Shown: one piece after another, positions 44,770 to 53,486 of the stretch | Position numbering within the stretch: position 1 is the first letter of the stretch | How the letters are laid out: each line of letters opens with the position of its first letter | NCBI RefSeq assembly: GCF_008974225.1 | Contig: NZ_BKZR01000007.1 | Span: 39,161 to 103,160, forward strand | Source of the DNA: Weizmannia acidilactici | GTDB taxonomy: Bacteria > Bacillota > Bacilli > Bacillales > Bacillaceae_C | Length of the DNA stretch: 64,000 nucleotides | Reading direction: 5' to 3' | The notes under the pieces: generated by a model | Seen by the model: the letters and a program-made list of their open reading frames with translations, nothing else | Told to the model about the DNA's origin: nothing | The model's database searches: none | Position numbers and translations under genes: made by a program

Positions 44770-44845
44770 ATGAACCACCCCTTCTTTTATGTCCATTCAA
44801 CCTTATTATAATGGAATGCGGAAGGGGTGTAAATAAAATCGGGAA

Positions 44846-45553
44846 TTAATTCGCAACTTTTGCAACTTTCACATGATAGATGCACTCGCTGCATTCATGG
44901 AGTATCGTTTCCTGCTGCTTCATTTCAAAATCGTCAAACAGCGCTTCGAATAAGCCGTGGATATAGGCAATATGCATTTCGCAAACTTGCGTAGAATGGT
45001 TGATCAATTCTTTGAACGGGCAGTTGTATACATGGTAGTCCAATTCGTTCGCCTCATCCGACTCCGAAGTTTCAATGCAGTAGCCGTCCATTGTCGACAC
45101 GCTTGCCAAAACGGACAATTTTTCATCGTAAGTCAGCTGGTCTTTTGTTTTGTTCATACTTTTTAAAATATTTTCAATGATTTGTTTGCCGTACTGTCTG
45201 CCGATATCCTGCAGCAGTTCTCCGCTTGCCAGCTTCAATTTATTAAGTGCTTCAAGCAGAATATTGGATAGCAGTTTGTATTCACGGTGCGGGAAGGTCA
45301 GCTCAACGACCTGTTCGGAACTTTTATACAGCCTTGCCGGGCGGCCGCCTTTTCCAGTTTTGTTCAGTTCAGATGTGATGACTTTTACATCTTCAAGTTT
45401 GGATAAATGCAACCTTGCCACATTCGGGTGTATGTTAAATTTATTCGCCACTTCCTGGACGGAGACTTCCCCTCTTTTTTTGAGCACAAATTGGTAAATA
45501 GAATAGCGGGTTGGGTCTGAAAGCGCGTTAATGACTTTTAATGTTGGTTCCAT
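44846..45553 (-). CDS. Winged-helix regulator with SufR-like cysteine pattern
   Basis: A 235-residue transcription factor. The N-terminal ArsR-type winged helix (LSDPTRYSIYQFVLKKRGEV, then KFNIHPNVARLHLSKLED) is followed by an effector domain with Cys residues in DGYCIET, YNCPFKELIN and TQVCEMH, and a further pair HECSEC. The C-x(n)-CPF-x(n)-C spacing recalls the Fe-S cluster-binding SufR regulators. ATG at 45553 is taken; earlier in-frame codons lack a ribosome binding site. Targets cannot be inferred from neighbours: it lies between yqgY and the divergent comG operon. Confidence 0.8.
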   Translation of the reverse strand: MEPTLKVINALSDPTRYSIYQFVLKKRGEVSVQEVANKFNIHPNVARLHLSKLEDVKVITSELNKTGKGGRPARLYKSSEQVVELTFPHREYKLLSNILLEALNKLKLASGELLQDIGRQYGKQIIENILKSMNKTKDQLTYDEKLSVLASVSTMDGYCIETSESDEANELDYHVYNCPFKELINHSTQVCEMHIAYIHGLFEALFDDFEMKQQETILHECSECIYHVKVAKVAN

Positions 45554-45675
45554 ATTAAACACCTCTACAATTTTTATACTAACTATATTATAAATAATAA
45601 ATACGCCAAAATTTGTGACGAAAATCACACACTTTACTTTTCCACAAAAACAATGTTGAATCTAAGAAAAAACCG

Positions 45676-45688
45676 AAAAAATTATTTT
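45676..45688 (+). promoter_or_regulatory. Candidate ComK K-box upstream of comGA
   Basis: AAAA, five bases (AATTA), TTTT at 45676-45688, the ComK half-site form, in an A/T-tract-rich region about 75-85 bp before comGA. A second well-spaced box is not clear. Confidence 0.45.
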
Positions 45689-45761
45689 TTTTTGCAGGAA
45701 TTTTTCCGGCAGCGTCGAAACAAGTAAGTAACCCAAAAAGAAAGGTGGTATGTTATGGCAT

Positions 45762-46874
45762 ATGTCTGTTGAAAAAATGGCAGAACTGCTGGTTGGGCAA
45801 GCGGTCAAGAACAAAGTGACCGATGTCCACATTGTGCCGAGGCAACAGTGTTACCATGTACAGTTCCGGCAGTATGGAAGGCTGTACCCCCACCGCAACC
45901 TTTCCGCTAAAGCCGGGGAAAGGCTGATATCCCACTTGAAATTTATGTCATCCATGGATATCAGCGAAAAAAGGAAGCCCCAAAGCGGGTCAGTCCAGAT
46001 GAAAATCTTGCAGCAAACCGTCTCCTTAAGAATTTCGACGCTTCCAACCTCTCTGTCAAAAGAAAGCCTCGTGATCCGGATTCTCCCCCACGAAGAAAGG
46101 TACCAAATCGGACAAATCTCACTTTTCCCATCCAGTGCAAAAAAATTAATGGCACTTCTGAACCATTCGCACGGCATGCTCATTTTCAGCGGGCCGACCG
46201 GAAGTGGCAAATCGACAACGATGTATACGCTTGTCGAACATTGTTCGAAACATTTTTTACGCAATGTCATCACATTGGAAGACCCTGTCGAAAAGCAAAC
46301 TGATTCATTCTTGCAGGTGCAGGTGAATGAAAAGGCCGGGATTACTTACAGCACAGGGCTGAAGGCAATCTTGCGCCATGATCCGGATATCATTTTGGTC
46401 GGGGAAATCCGGGATGCGGAAACGGCAAGAATTGCGGTCCGCGCATCACTGACAGGGCATTTGGTTCTGACAACAATGCATACGCGCGATGCGAAGGGGG
46501 CCATCTACCGGCTGATGGAGTTTGGGATCAGCCTTCATGAAATCGAGCAGACGCTCCTTGCTGTCAGCGCCCAGCGGCTGATTACGCTGCTTTGCCCGGT
46601 TTGCGGCAGCCGCTGTTCGCCGATTTGCATGCACAGTCGAAAGAACCGGCAGACAGCTGTTTATGAGCTTTTGTACGGCAAAAATTTGCAAAAAGTGCTG
46701 CAGGAAGCAAAAGGGGAAGTAGTCCGGTACCATTATCCAACTTTAAAAGAATGGCTGCGAAAGGGGATTGCGCTTGGATACATTTCTGAAGAAGAGTTTC
46801 ATCGCTGGATTGCTGAAGAGGAAGAAGCGGCGGAGCCTCAAAGCGCAAGGCCGGTTTCTTATCCGGATCGGTGA
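45762..46874 (+). CDS. comGA: Competence pilus ATPase ComGA
   Basis: A type II secretion/type IV pilus-type traffic ATPase that powers the competence pseudopilus at the inner membrane. The 370-residue protein has Walker A FSGPTGSGKST, the Asp box LEDPVEK, Walker B DPDIILVGEIRDAET and the His box LTTMHTRDA, and a CPVCGSRC zinc-like motif. ATG at 45762 fits relatives; ATG at 45750, nearly touching GGTGG, is the alternative. Its end overlaps comGB. Confidence 0.95.
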   Translation: MSVEKMAELLVGQAVKNKVTDVHIVPRQQCYHVQFRQYGRLYPHRNLSAKAGERLISHLKFMSSMDISEKRKPQSGSVQMKILQQTVSLRISTLPTSLSKESLVIRILPHEERYQIGQISLFPSSAKKLMALLNHSHGMLIFSGPTGSGKSTTMYTLVEHCSKHFLRNVITLEDPVEKQTDSFLQVQVNEKAGITYSTGLKAILRHDPDIILVGEIRDAETARIAVRASLTGHLVLTTMHTRDAKGAIYRLMEFGISLHEIEQTLLAVSAQRLITLLCPVCGSRCSPICMHSRKNRQTAVYELLYGKNLQKVLQEAKGEVVRYHYPTLKEWLRKGIALGYISEEEFHRWIAEEEEAAEPQSARPVSYPDR

Positions 46875-47838
46875 AATGCTGGAGAACGGATTTGCGATTT
46901 CGGAAGCCATTTCGTTTCTCCAATATGCCGATGCGAAACAGGATGTTGGTTCGATGAACAAACAGCTGCAAAATGGTGTGCCGCTTCATGAAGTCTTGTT
47001 AAAGCACCGGTTTGACGCCAATGCCTGCTCGCAAATTTATTTCGCTGAACGGCACGGCGAAATGGTGCCTGCGCTGAAAGAGGCCGGCGCTTATTTGCTG
47101 AAGAAACATCAAGACTACCATACGTTTTGGAAACTTGTCCGCTATCCGCTTGTTTTAATCGTTGCCCTTTTTGCCGCAGCGGGTTTTGTACGGAGCATCC
47201 TGCTGCCGCAGTTTGAACAGATGTACCTGTCTTTGGATTACACACCTTCGCGAAATCTCCGGCTGTTTTTGGCTGTCATGGAACAAGCCCCGAAATGGAT
47301 GCTCATCTTTGTGTTGGCCTCACTTTTTTCCGCATCCTTCCTCCATTTTTATTTAAAAAGGAAAAATCCGCTTGACCAGGCGGCATGGCTGTCGCACATT
47401 CCCGTATCCCGCTTTTACTATAAAAGTTATTACAGCCAGTTTTTGGCAAGAGAATGGAGTTTTTTGCTGAAAAGCGGCTTTTCGGTATATGAAATCCTCC
47501 ATATGATGGAATCGCAAAATTTCAGGCCGCTCTTGCGGGATACCGCAAAATTCCTGCGTGATAAGCTTTTGGCGGGGCAGACGTTTTCAAACGCTTTATC
47601 CACCGTGTCCTACATTGAGCCCCAACTGGTCGTTCTCGTACGGCACGGAGAAAAAAACGGGCGCCTGGATCAGGAATTGTATTACTACAGCCAAATCAGC
47701 ATGAAAAAGATGGAAGAAAAAATTCAAAATCTGTTCCAGCTCATCCAGCCGGTTGTCTTTGTCATGATCGGCATCTTTTTGGTGGCAATTTATTTGTCGA
47801 TCATGCTCCCGATGTTTCAAATGATTGATGTCGTTTAA
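46768..47838 (+). CDS. comGB: Competence pilus membrane protein ComGB
   Basis: GspF/PilC-type polytopic platform protein of the competence pilus. The 356-residue protein has two homologous halves with GEMLENGFAISEAISFLQ and REWSFLLKSGFSVYEILHMM, and three to four membrane segments, the last near the C-terminus (IQPVVFVMIGIFLVAIYLSI). The start is uncertain: TTG 46768 gives a 107-bp overlap with comGA, and a later TTG at about 46810 would shorten it. Confidence 0.93.
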   Translation: MRLDTFLKKSFIAGLLKRKKRRSLKAQGRFLIRIGEMLENGFAISEAISFLQYADAKQDVGSMNKQLQNGVPLHEVLLKHRFDANACSQIYFAERHGEMVPALKEAGAYLLKKHQDYHTFWKLVRYPLVLIVALFAAAGFVRSILLPQFEQMYLSLDYTPSRNLRLFLAVMEQAPKWMLIFVLASLFSASFLHFYLKRKNPLDQAAWLSHIPVSRFYYKSYYSQFLAREWSFLLKSGFSVYEILHMMESQNFRPLLRDTAKFLRDKLLAGQTFSNALSTVSYIEPQLVVLVRHGEKNGRLDQELYYYSQISMKKMEEKIQNLFQLIQPVVFVMIGIFLVAIYLSIMLPMFQMIDVV

Positions 47839-47920
47839 ACCTGTCCGGACGGATTTATTGATTAGCTGCCGGTGCCTTTTTGGCGCCAGCAGCAAAATAT
47901 CTGTGAAAGGGGATATGAAG

Positions 47921-48232
47921 ATGGCTGTTTTAAAAAATGAAAAAGCATTCACGCTGATCGAAATGCTGATCGTACTGCTTGTCATTACTGTCCTTTTATT
48001 TTTAATGATTCCGAATATTTCCAAACATACGGATTCCATCAATAATAAAGGGTGCGATGCCTTTATTGCAATGGTGCAGGGGCAGGTGCAGGCATATGAA
48101 ATGGACCATCATGAGTTTCCAACTTCCATCAGTCAATTGAAAGATAGCGGGTATGTCTCGAAAACAACTTGCCCGAACGGCAACGGGGTGGAAATCGGGG
48201 CAGACGGAACAGTAACGGAGGCGTCAAATTGA
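47921..48232 (+). CDS. comGC: Major pseudopilin ComGC
   Basis: Main subunit of the DNA-uptake pseudopilus. The 103-residue prepilin has a short leader ending KNEKA before F-T-L-I-E-M-L (ComC peptidase site), a hydrophobic N-terminal helix, and two Cys (KGCDAF and TTCPNG) for the intramolecular disulfide. ATG at 47921 lies 8 bp after AAGGGG. Confidence 0.94.
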   Translation: MAVLKNEKAFTLIEMLIVLLVITVLLFLMIPNISKHTDSINNKGCDAFIAMVQGQVQAYEMDHHEFPTSISQLKDSGYVSKTTCPNGNGVEIGADGTVTEASN

Positions 48233-48675
48233 TGCCTTGGAAAGGGGAAGCAGGTTTTACATTTCCGGAAATGCTGGTGGTATTGCTTGTTGTTTCGGTT
48301 ATGACCGCCCTCGCTTTTCCCGGGTTTGGACCGGTAAAGGATGCCGTCGCCAAAAATATGTTGATCAATCAGCTTGAAAGAGATTTGTATTTTGCGCAGG
48401 CAGATGCAATCGCCAGGCAAACGAATGTATATATAAAATTTTACCAGCCGAACAATACTTATACTATTTATGAATCAAGGCAAAATGCCTTTCTTGCTAA
48501 AAGGAAGCTGCCGGACGATGTGAAAATGTTGAGCAACGGTTCAACGCTTTCTTCGTGTATGATCGGGCCGGATGGGAATGTCAGTCAGTTTGGCACGCTT
48601 TATTTCCAGGCGGGTGGAAATAAAATCAAACTCGTGACACATATTGGAAGCGGGCGGTTTTATGTGGAAGAATGA
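48232..48675 (+). CDS. comGD: Minor pseudopilin ComGD
   Basis: A 147-residue type IV pilin-like protein with the prepilin motif GEAGFTFPEMLVVLLVVSV near its start. GGAGG lies 10 bp upstream and the start overlaps the comGC stop (TGATG). Low sequence conservation beyond the N-terminus is normal; the name comes from operon order. Confidence 0.9.
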   Translation: MPWKGEAGFTFPEMLVVLLVVSVMTALAFPGFGPVKDAVAKNMLINQLERDLYFAQADAIARQTNVYIKFYQPNNTYTIYESRQNAFLAKRKLPDDVKMLSNGSTLSSCMIGPDGNVSQFGTLYFQAGGNKIKLVTHIGSGRFYVEE

Positions 48676-48970
48676 AAAAGGCTTTACGCTTGCAGAAACG
48701 GTGGCAGCGTTCGCCGTATTTTGTATGATGGCCGCAGCCCTGTTTCCGCCGCTTGTAAATATGTTCGGCCAAATAAAGGAATCAAAACAGCAAATGGCTG
48801 CGGCCCGTTTTCTTTACGAAAAAACAGAGGAATGGGTTTTCACGGGAAATGTGCCGGAAAGAGAAAAAACGTTGGAAGGGGCCAAAATGGCATTCCATAT
48901 TGAAGATCAAGGCAGGAAGGCATGTGTGGACTATGAAGAAAAAAAGATTTGCGTTACGGTTCAGCAATGA
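48662..48970 (+). CDS. comGE: Minor pseudopilin ComGE
   Basis: A 102-residue pilin-like protein starting MWKNEKGFTLAETVAAFAVF, with a prepilin cleavage site and hydrophobic helix. It overlaps comGD by 14 bp and comGF by 38 bp. Named by operon order. Confidence 0.88.
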   Translation: MWKNEKGFTLAETVAAFAVFCMMAAALFPPLVNMFGQIKESKQQMAAARFLYEKTEEWVFTGNVPEREKTLEGAKMAFHIEDQGRKACVDYEEKKICVTVQQ

Positions 48971-49418
48971 GAACGGATTTACGCTGCTCGAAAGTATATT
49001 CGTACTGATGGTTCTGTCCTTTATTTTCTCGTTCTTCCCGCCTGCTGTGAAAATGTTTGGGATGGCCGGCGACGCGTTCAGGCCGAAAGAAGATGATGAG
49101 TGGAATCTTTTCGTTTTGCAGCTGCGCAAAGAAATCCGGATGAGTACCGCCTGTGAAGCCGGACAAAATAGGCTCACGCTCAACAGGGACGGGAAAACGG
49201 TTGTATATGAACCGTACGGGGCGCTGCTGAGGCGGAGGGTGGATGACGAGGGGCATCAAATTGTGCTTCAAAATGTGAAAAATGTAAAATTCACCGAAAC
49301 TGCTTATGGGATCGAGCTCGAAGTGGAATTTCTGGACGGCACGGAAGAAACAGCGGATTTTACTTTTTCACAGGCGCATCCTGTAAATTTGGATGAAATG
49401 GGGGAACGCCATTCATGA
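48933..49418 (+). CDS. comGF: Minor pseudopilin ComGF
   Basis: A 161-residue pilin-like protein starting MKKKRFALRFSNENGFTLLE. A hydrophobic helix follows, then a ComGF-type domain (NLFVLQLRKEIRMS, VVYEPYGALLRRRVDDEGHQ). It is tightly packed between comGE and comGG with overlapping ends. Confidence 0.9.
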   Translation: MKKKRFALRFSNENGFTLLESIFVLMVLSFIFSFFPPAVKMFGMAGDAFRPKEDDEWNLFVLQLRKEIRMSTACEAGQNRLTLNRDGKTVVYEPYGALLRRRVDDEGHQIVLQNVKNVKFTETAYGIELEVEFLDGTEETADFTFSQAHPVNLDEMGERHS

Positions 49419-49783
49419 AGGGCGAAAAAGGCTTTATTTTGCCGATGGCGCTGTTTTTAGCGCTCTTGGCGTGCACGATGCTCATTTTAAGCGTGGACAT
49501 TTTTTTGGGAGAAAAAAAGTACGCTGTGCTCGTAAAGGAATATTATATCCGGAACACGATGTCCGTGATGGCAATCCGGGAGGTCGCTCGCCGGATTGAA
49601 GAAGGGGATTTCGGTGCAGCGGTGCTTCGTTTTTCAGATGGGATAGTTTCCTATACGGTGAAAAAAGACGGGGACGAAGCGGCCATTTCCTTGCAGACGG
49701 AAAATGAGAGTGGTGAACAGTTTAAAAGTGAGATAATATATAATCACGCAGAAAAAAAGGTAATCCGGTGGGTGGAAAAATGA
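49415..49783 (+). CDS. comGG: Minor pseudopilin ComGG
   Basis: A 122-residue protein starting MKGEKGFILPMALFLALLAC, with an N-terminal membrane segment as in ComGG. It overlaps comGF by ATGA and ends inside the start region of aroK. Sequence conservation is weak; order in the comG operon supports the call. Confidence 0.88.
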   Translation: MKGEKGFILPMALFLALLACTMLILSVDIFLGEKKYAVLVKEYYIRNTMSVMAIREVARRIEEGDFGAAVLRFSDGIVSYTVKKDGDEAAISLQTENESGEQFKSEIIYNHAEKKVIRWVEK

Positions 49784-50304
49784 CAAGGATTTATTTAACC
49801 GGCTTTATGGGAGCCGGAAAAACGACAGTCGGGCATGCTTTGGCGGCCATGCTGCATATGGATGCGATTGATTTGGATGCCTGGATCGAGAAAGAAGAAG
49901 GGATGGCGCCTGCTGAAATTTTTGCGGAAAAAGGGGAAGCGTATTTCCGTAAGAAAGAAACGGAAATGCTCAAACGGGCAAAAATGCTGCAAGGCGTGAT
50001 CATGACAGGCGGGGGTATTGTCATGCGGGAAGAGAACCGTAGGCTATTGAAACGGGACGGGCTGGTGGTTTTTCTCGATTGCGACCCTGCCATCCTTGTT
50101 GCCCGTATTCAAAATGACGCATCAAGGCCGATGGCATCCGGCCGGACAGTAGCGGAACTTGTCAGCCTTTATGAAAAAAGGCTGCCACTGTACCGGGTGT
50201 GCGCGGATCTAATGGTTGACACATCAGGCAAAACGGTCGATGAAATTGTGACTGAGATCGCCGGGCGTATAAAACCGGAGTTGTTCGGGCATAATGGCGC
50301 CTGA
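49780..50304 (+). CDS. aroK: Shikimate kinase
   Basis: Phosphorylates shikimate in the aromatic amino acid pathway. The 174-residue P-loop kinase has GFMGAGKTTVG, the shikimate-binding DLDAWIEKEEG region, TGGGIVMREENR and the lid Arg region NDASRPMASGR. ATG at 49780 overlaps the comGG stop by 4 bp, so it is at the end of the comG transcript. Confidence 0.95.
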   Translation: MTRIYLTGFMGAGKTTVGHALAAMLHMDAIDLDAWIEKEEGMAPAEIFAEKGEAYFRKKETEMLKRAKMLQGVIMTGGGIVMREENRRLLKRDGLVVFLDCDPAILVARIQNDASRPMASGRTVAELVSLYEKRLPLYRVCADLMVDTSGKTVDEIVTEIAGRIKPELFGHNGA

Positions 50305-50319
50305 AGGAAGGTGGCGCCA

Positions 50320-50496
50320 TTGTCAACGAATGATTATGTAAAATTTATGACGCAAACGGTTATGCAGCATATCAGCACGCCAAAAAGCGAGCGGCAGCAA
50401 AAAAGAAACCAAAAGAAAGAAGAGATGCCGCCATTTGTGGAAAGATGGTTCGGCATTATCCCGTATGTTTTCTCATTCTTGAAAAGGAAACCGTAA
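50320..50496 (+). CDS. yqzE: YqzE family protein
   Basis: A 58-residue protein starting MSTNDYVKFMTQTVMQHIST, with a charged middle and a hydrophobic end (ERWFGIIPYVFSFLKRK). It fits YqzE, found at the end of the comG operon in Bacillus. TTG at 50320 follows GAAGGTGG; GTG at 50311 is the alternative. Function unknown. Confidence 0.85.
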   Translation: MSTNDYVKFMTQTVMQHISTPKSERQQKRNQKKEEMPPFVERWFGIIPYVFSFLKRKP

Positions 50497-50521
50497 CAGG
50501 CAGCCGTGAACAGGCTGCCTG
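50497..50521. terminator. Hairpin between convergent yqzE and yqhG
   Basis: Perfect 9-bp stem CAGGCAGCC with GGCTGCCTG and a 7-nt loop. There is no strong T-run on either side, so it may act with other factors. Confidence 0.6.
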
Positions 50522-50522
50522 C

Positions 50523-51314
50523 TTATATAAGGGCATCTTTTAAGTAAAACAGCCCGCCGTTAACGACTTCAACCGTGATTTTTGGTTCGTACTGTTCTTT
50601 TAGCGCCTGCTTTTCTATTTCATACGATTCAGGCAGTTCCTCCATGTCCTCATAAAAGTGGTCCAAAAGATTTAGATCCTGCTGCCACCGTATTACCGCT
50701 TCTTCCGCCCACTCGTGCGTTTCCTTTGCTAAGCCTTGCCGCACATAGTTTTCAATCCTTCTCACCGCGCTTTTCGGCATAATGATCGGTGTTAATGTAA
50801 AACAATTGTCCGGGATTTTCGGCGTAAGGTTTCTTTGCTCCAGTATGTCCTGGAAATTTTCTGCCAAAGTGCCGTGGATCAAATTCAGGCCGATCGACCG
50901 GAATACATCTTTCTTCAAATCGCACCGGTAAGAAATTTTGAGGTTCATGGAAAGCCACGGGTAGAGCGGCGCCTGTTTTTGCTGCGGTTTGATGTCTTCA
51001 TACAGCCGGATGTAACGGGCAAATTGTTTTGCCGTCCGGAAAATTTGGTTCAGGCGCGGGCTGCCGAAATGGATGGCCTCGCCTTTAATGGATTCGGGGG
51101 CTTTTTCCTTATCCGTGATAAATGTCACTGACATCGGGTTCGGGATGCCGCCCGTTTTTTCCAGATAAGACCAGTAAAAAGGGCGGTTCATTAACGCTTT
51201 GTCGAGTTCAACGGTCAGCTGGACGGTCATCCAACCGGGCCCGTTTTCAATAAACGTGCACCCGTTTGCCTCAAAAAAGCGCTCAAGATATTGATGTATT
51301 TCTTCTTGCAGCAT
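50523..51314 (-). CDS. yqhG: YqhG family protein
   Basis: A 263-residue protein matching the YqhG family, unknown function. It starts MLQEEIHQYLERFFEANGCT, has PHYE-type central sequence (FGSPRLNQIFRTAKQFARYI) and LHGTLAENF-like IHGTLAENFQDIL, and ends with an acidic helical tail. ATG at 51314 follows GGAGGAGG inside the end of yqhH, so the pair is coupled. Confidence 0.88.
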   Translation of the reverse strand: MLQEEIHQYLERFFEANGCTFIENGPGWMTVQLTVELDKALMNRPFYWSYLEKTGGIPNPMSVTFITDKEKAPESIKGEAIHFGSPRLNQIFRTAKQFARYIRLYEDIKPQQKQAPLYPWLSMNLKISYRCDLKKDVFRSIGLNLIHGTLAENFQDILEQRNLTPKIPDNCFTLTPIIMPKSAVRRIENYVRQGLAKETHEWAEEAVIRWQQDLNLLDHFYEDMEELPESYEIEKQALKEQYEPKITVEVVNGGLFYLKDALI

Positions 51315-53007
51315 CCGCGTCCTCCTCCTGTTTCCGAAGCGTTTCCGCAAACTCGATCATTTGCGTGAGATTCTCCATTTTAATTTTCATTTCGCCTTCC
51401 GACTGTGAGTTTTGGAATACGTCAAGCAAATGGTCTTCCAGTTTCCCGAATTCGAGGCAGGTCAAAATATCGTCGAGTTCACCGATCACCCGTTCAAACA
51501 GATGGATTTTTTCATACAACAGCTGCAAAATATGTTCTTCCACCGTTTTTTTTGTGGCGAAATTATAAATGTGGACGTCTTTTTCCTGCCCAAGCCGGTG
51601 GACGCGCCCGATCCTTTGCTCAAGCCGCATCGGGTTCCACGGCAGATCAAAATTGATCATATGGTGGCAAAACTGGAGGTTAATTCCTTCGCCGCCCGCT
51701 TCCGTCGCGATGAGCACCTGTGCATGATTTTCGAAAAGCTGGCGCATCCAGTCTTTCTTGCCGCGCTTGAAGCCCCCGCGGAACGGGACGGAGGTGATGC
51801 CGTTTTGTTTCAAAAACCATTGCAAATAAAGCTGAGTTGCCCGGTATTCGGTGAAGATAATGACTTTATCTTGAATGCTTTGAATGAGTTCAAGCGCTTT
51901 TTCGGCTTTTGAGTTGGTCTTTATGGCTTCGATTTTTTTGATGATCTTAGTGACCGCCTCTTCCAAAGCGGGGGACGGCTGTTCCGCTTTTTTCAGCAAG
52001 TTTTTCAACGTGACAAAAACAGCTTCCCGGCTCGAACATGCTTCCCGTTGCAGTGTCAAAAGCGAGAAGCCGGCATAGGAGTAACCGTCGTGGGCGATGC
52101 GGAGTATCTTTAGGGCATCGTACATTTCGCGCTCTTCTTTGCTGAAATCGATCAAAACGGTTTCCACGCGCCGTTTCGTCCATTCTAGACCTGTGTTGAT
52201 GCGGCGGTTTCTGATCATGACTTTATTGACGAGCTGCTTTAAATGTTCGTCTTCTTTTACGTGCCTGTCCCTTTTTTTATATTTTTTGCTGAAATTTGTT
52301 TCGCTCCCCAAATGCCCAGGTTTTAATAAAGACACAAGATGGAAAATTTCTTCTACCCGGTTTTGGATTGGCGTCGCAGTGAGCAGGAGGCAGAATTTTT
52401 TCTTTAATCCCTGGACAAATTCATAGTTTTTTGTATTCGGGTTTTTTAACTTATGCGCTTCGTCAATGATGACCATATCGTATTGCTGTTTGTAGATGAT
52501 GTCGCGGTGCGGGCTTCGCTTGGCGGTATCGATGGAAGATACGATGCAGTCGTACTGCTCCCACATGTAACTTTTCTTTTGTCCGACCGCCGGAATATGG
52601 AATTTTTGGTTTAGTTCTGCGACCCACTGCGAAACAAGGGATGCGGGTACTAAAATAAGCACTTTTTTGGCAAGCCCGCGAATCATATATTCTTTTAATA
52701 TCAGGCCCGCTTCAATCGTCTTCCCGAGCCCGACTTCATCCGCCAAGATCGCTTTTCCGTTCATCTTTTCAACAACTTGGCGCGCCGTCTCCAACTGATG
52801 GGGAAGCGGGTTTACATTGACCAGGTGCTTTGGCGCCTGCAGCCCTTCAAATTCAGGGATGACGAGCCTCTTTTCCATTTCCACCGCAAGCTGGTACAGT
52901 TCCCATTTCCCCCATGGTCCGTCATTTTCGTAGCGGTCCATCAATTCCGTTTCCCATGAATGGTCGAATTCGTAGTTGACTTCCAAGCTACTCGCACTCC
53001 TTTTCAT
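51283..53007 (-). CDS. yqhH: SNF2-family DEAD/DEAH helicase-like ATPase YqhH
   Basis: A 574-residue SNF2-type ATPase, possibly translocating on DNA or remodelling nucleoprotein. Motifs in order: LPHQLETARQV, Walker A DEVGLGKTIEAG, DEAH in VIIDEAHKL, LLLTATPIQN, and helicase C with ATEAGGEGINLQ and RLEQRIGRVHRLGQ. Length is close to B. subtilis YqhH. Role unknown. It is divergent from the gcv operon. Confidence 0.92.
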   Translation of the reverse strand: MKRSASSLEVNYEFDHSWETELMDRYENDGPWGKWELYQLAVEMEKRLVIPEFEGLQAPKHLVNVNPLPHQLETARQVVEKMNGKAILADEVGLGKTIEAGLILKEYMIRGLAKKVLILVPASLVSQWVAELNQKFHIPAVGQKKSYMWEQYDCIVSSIDTAKRSPHRDIIYKQQYDMVIIDEAHKLKNPNTKNYEFVQGLKKKFCLLLTATPIQNRVEEIFHLVSLLKPGHLGSETNFSKKYKKRDRHVKEDEHLKQLVNKVMIRNRRINTGLEWTKRRVETVLIDFSKEEREMYDALKILRIAHDGYSYAGFSLLTLQREACSSREAVFVTLKNLLKKAEQPSPALEEAVTKIIKKIEAIKTNSKAEKALELIQSIQDKVIIFTEYRATQLYLQWFLKQNGITSVPFRGGFKRGKKDWMRQLFENHAQVLIATEAGGEGINLQFCHHMINFDLPWNPMRLEQRIGRVHRLGQEKDVHIYNFATKKTVEEHILQLLYEKIHLFERVIGELDDILTCLEFGKLEDHLLDVFQNSQSEGEMKIKMENLTQMIEFAETLRKQEEDADAARRNTSIS

Positions 53008-53226
53008 CAGCGTTTAAACTGCTCAAATTCCGCCTATGTATTTTTTAAAGGGTTTCTTTTCGTACAGTTGAATACATTTTGAAAAATCCAATTGATTTTA
53101 AGAATGGAGTCATGATACGATGAAGTTGAATCAATCATTTTTACCTCTGCCGCAGGGGAAATTCCAACCCGGCAGGATATTTGTAGTATGCCCGATTTTT
53201 AACTGAATATTGGCGGATGAGAATAA
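53008..53226. other. Divergent promoter region of yqhH and gcvT
   Basis: No gene. A candidate forward promoter is TTGATT (53092) with an 18-bp spacer and TACGAT (53116-53121); it would put ~100 nt of leader before the riboswitch. Other A/T-rich candidates exist closer to the aptamer. Confidence 0.35.
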
Positions 53227-53426
53227 GGGGAGAGACTGCATATGCAGCGCCGACGGAGCAAGCAATGTTTGCGAATCTCTCAGGCAAAAAGACTCTTAAT
53301 TTGACGCATCTCTGGAGAGTGCTTCTTTTATATGAAGCCACCAAAGAGGAAAACCGTTTCGGTAAACTTTCAGGTGCAAGGACAGGGAATATTCCGATCA
53401 TACAACGGAATATTCCCTGTTTTTTT
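53227..53426 (+). promoter_or_regulatory. Tandem glycine riboswitch with terminator
   Basis: Two glycine aptamers in series upstream of the glycine cleavage operon. Aptamer 1 (about 53227-53304) opens GGGGAGAGACTGC and closes with GCGAATCTCTCAGGCAAAAA. Aptamer 2 (about 53310-53384) has CTCTGGAGAGTGC, GCCACCAAAGAGG and CTTTCAGGTGCAAGGACAG. The expression platform is a 15-bp perfect stem ACAGGGAATATTCCG with CGGAATATTCCCTGT (53382-53420) and seven T residues. Glycine binding should prevent termination and turn on gcvT-gcvPA-gcvPB. Confidence 0.95.
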
Positions 53427-53486
53427 GCCCTTATGCAAAATTTCGGGCAAACAAGGATTTTGAATGATAAGAACGGAGGGAAGCAA

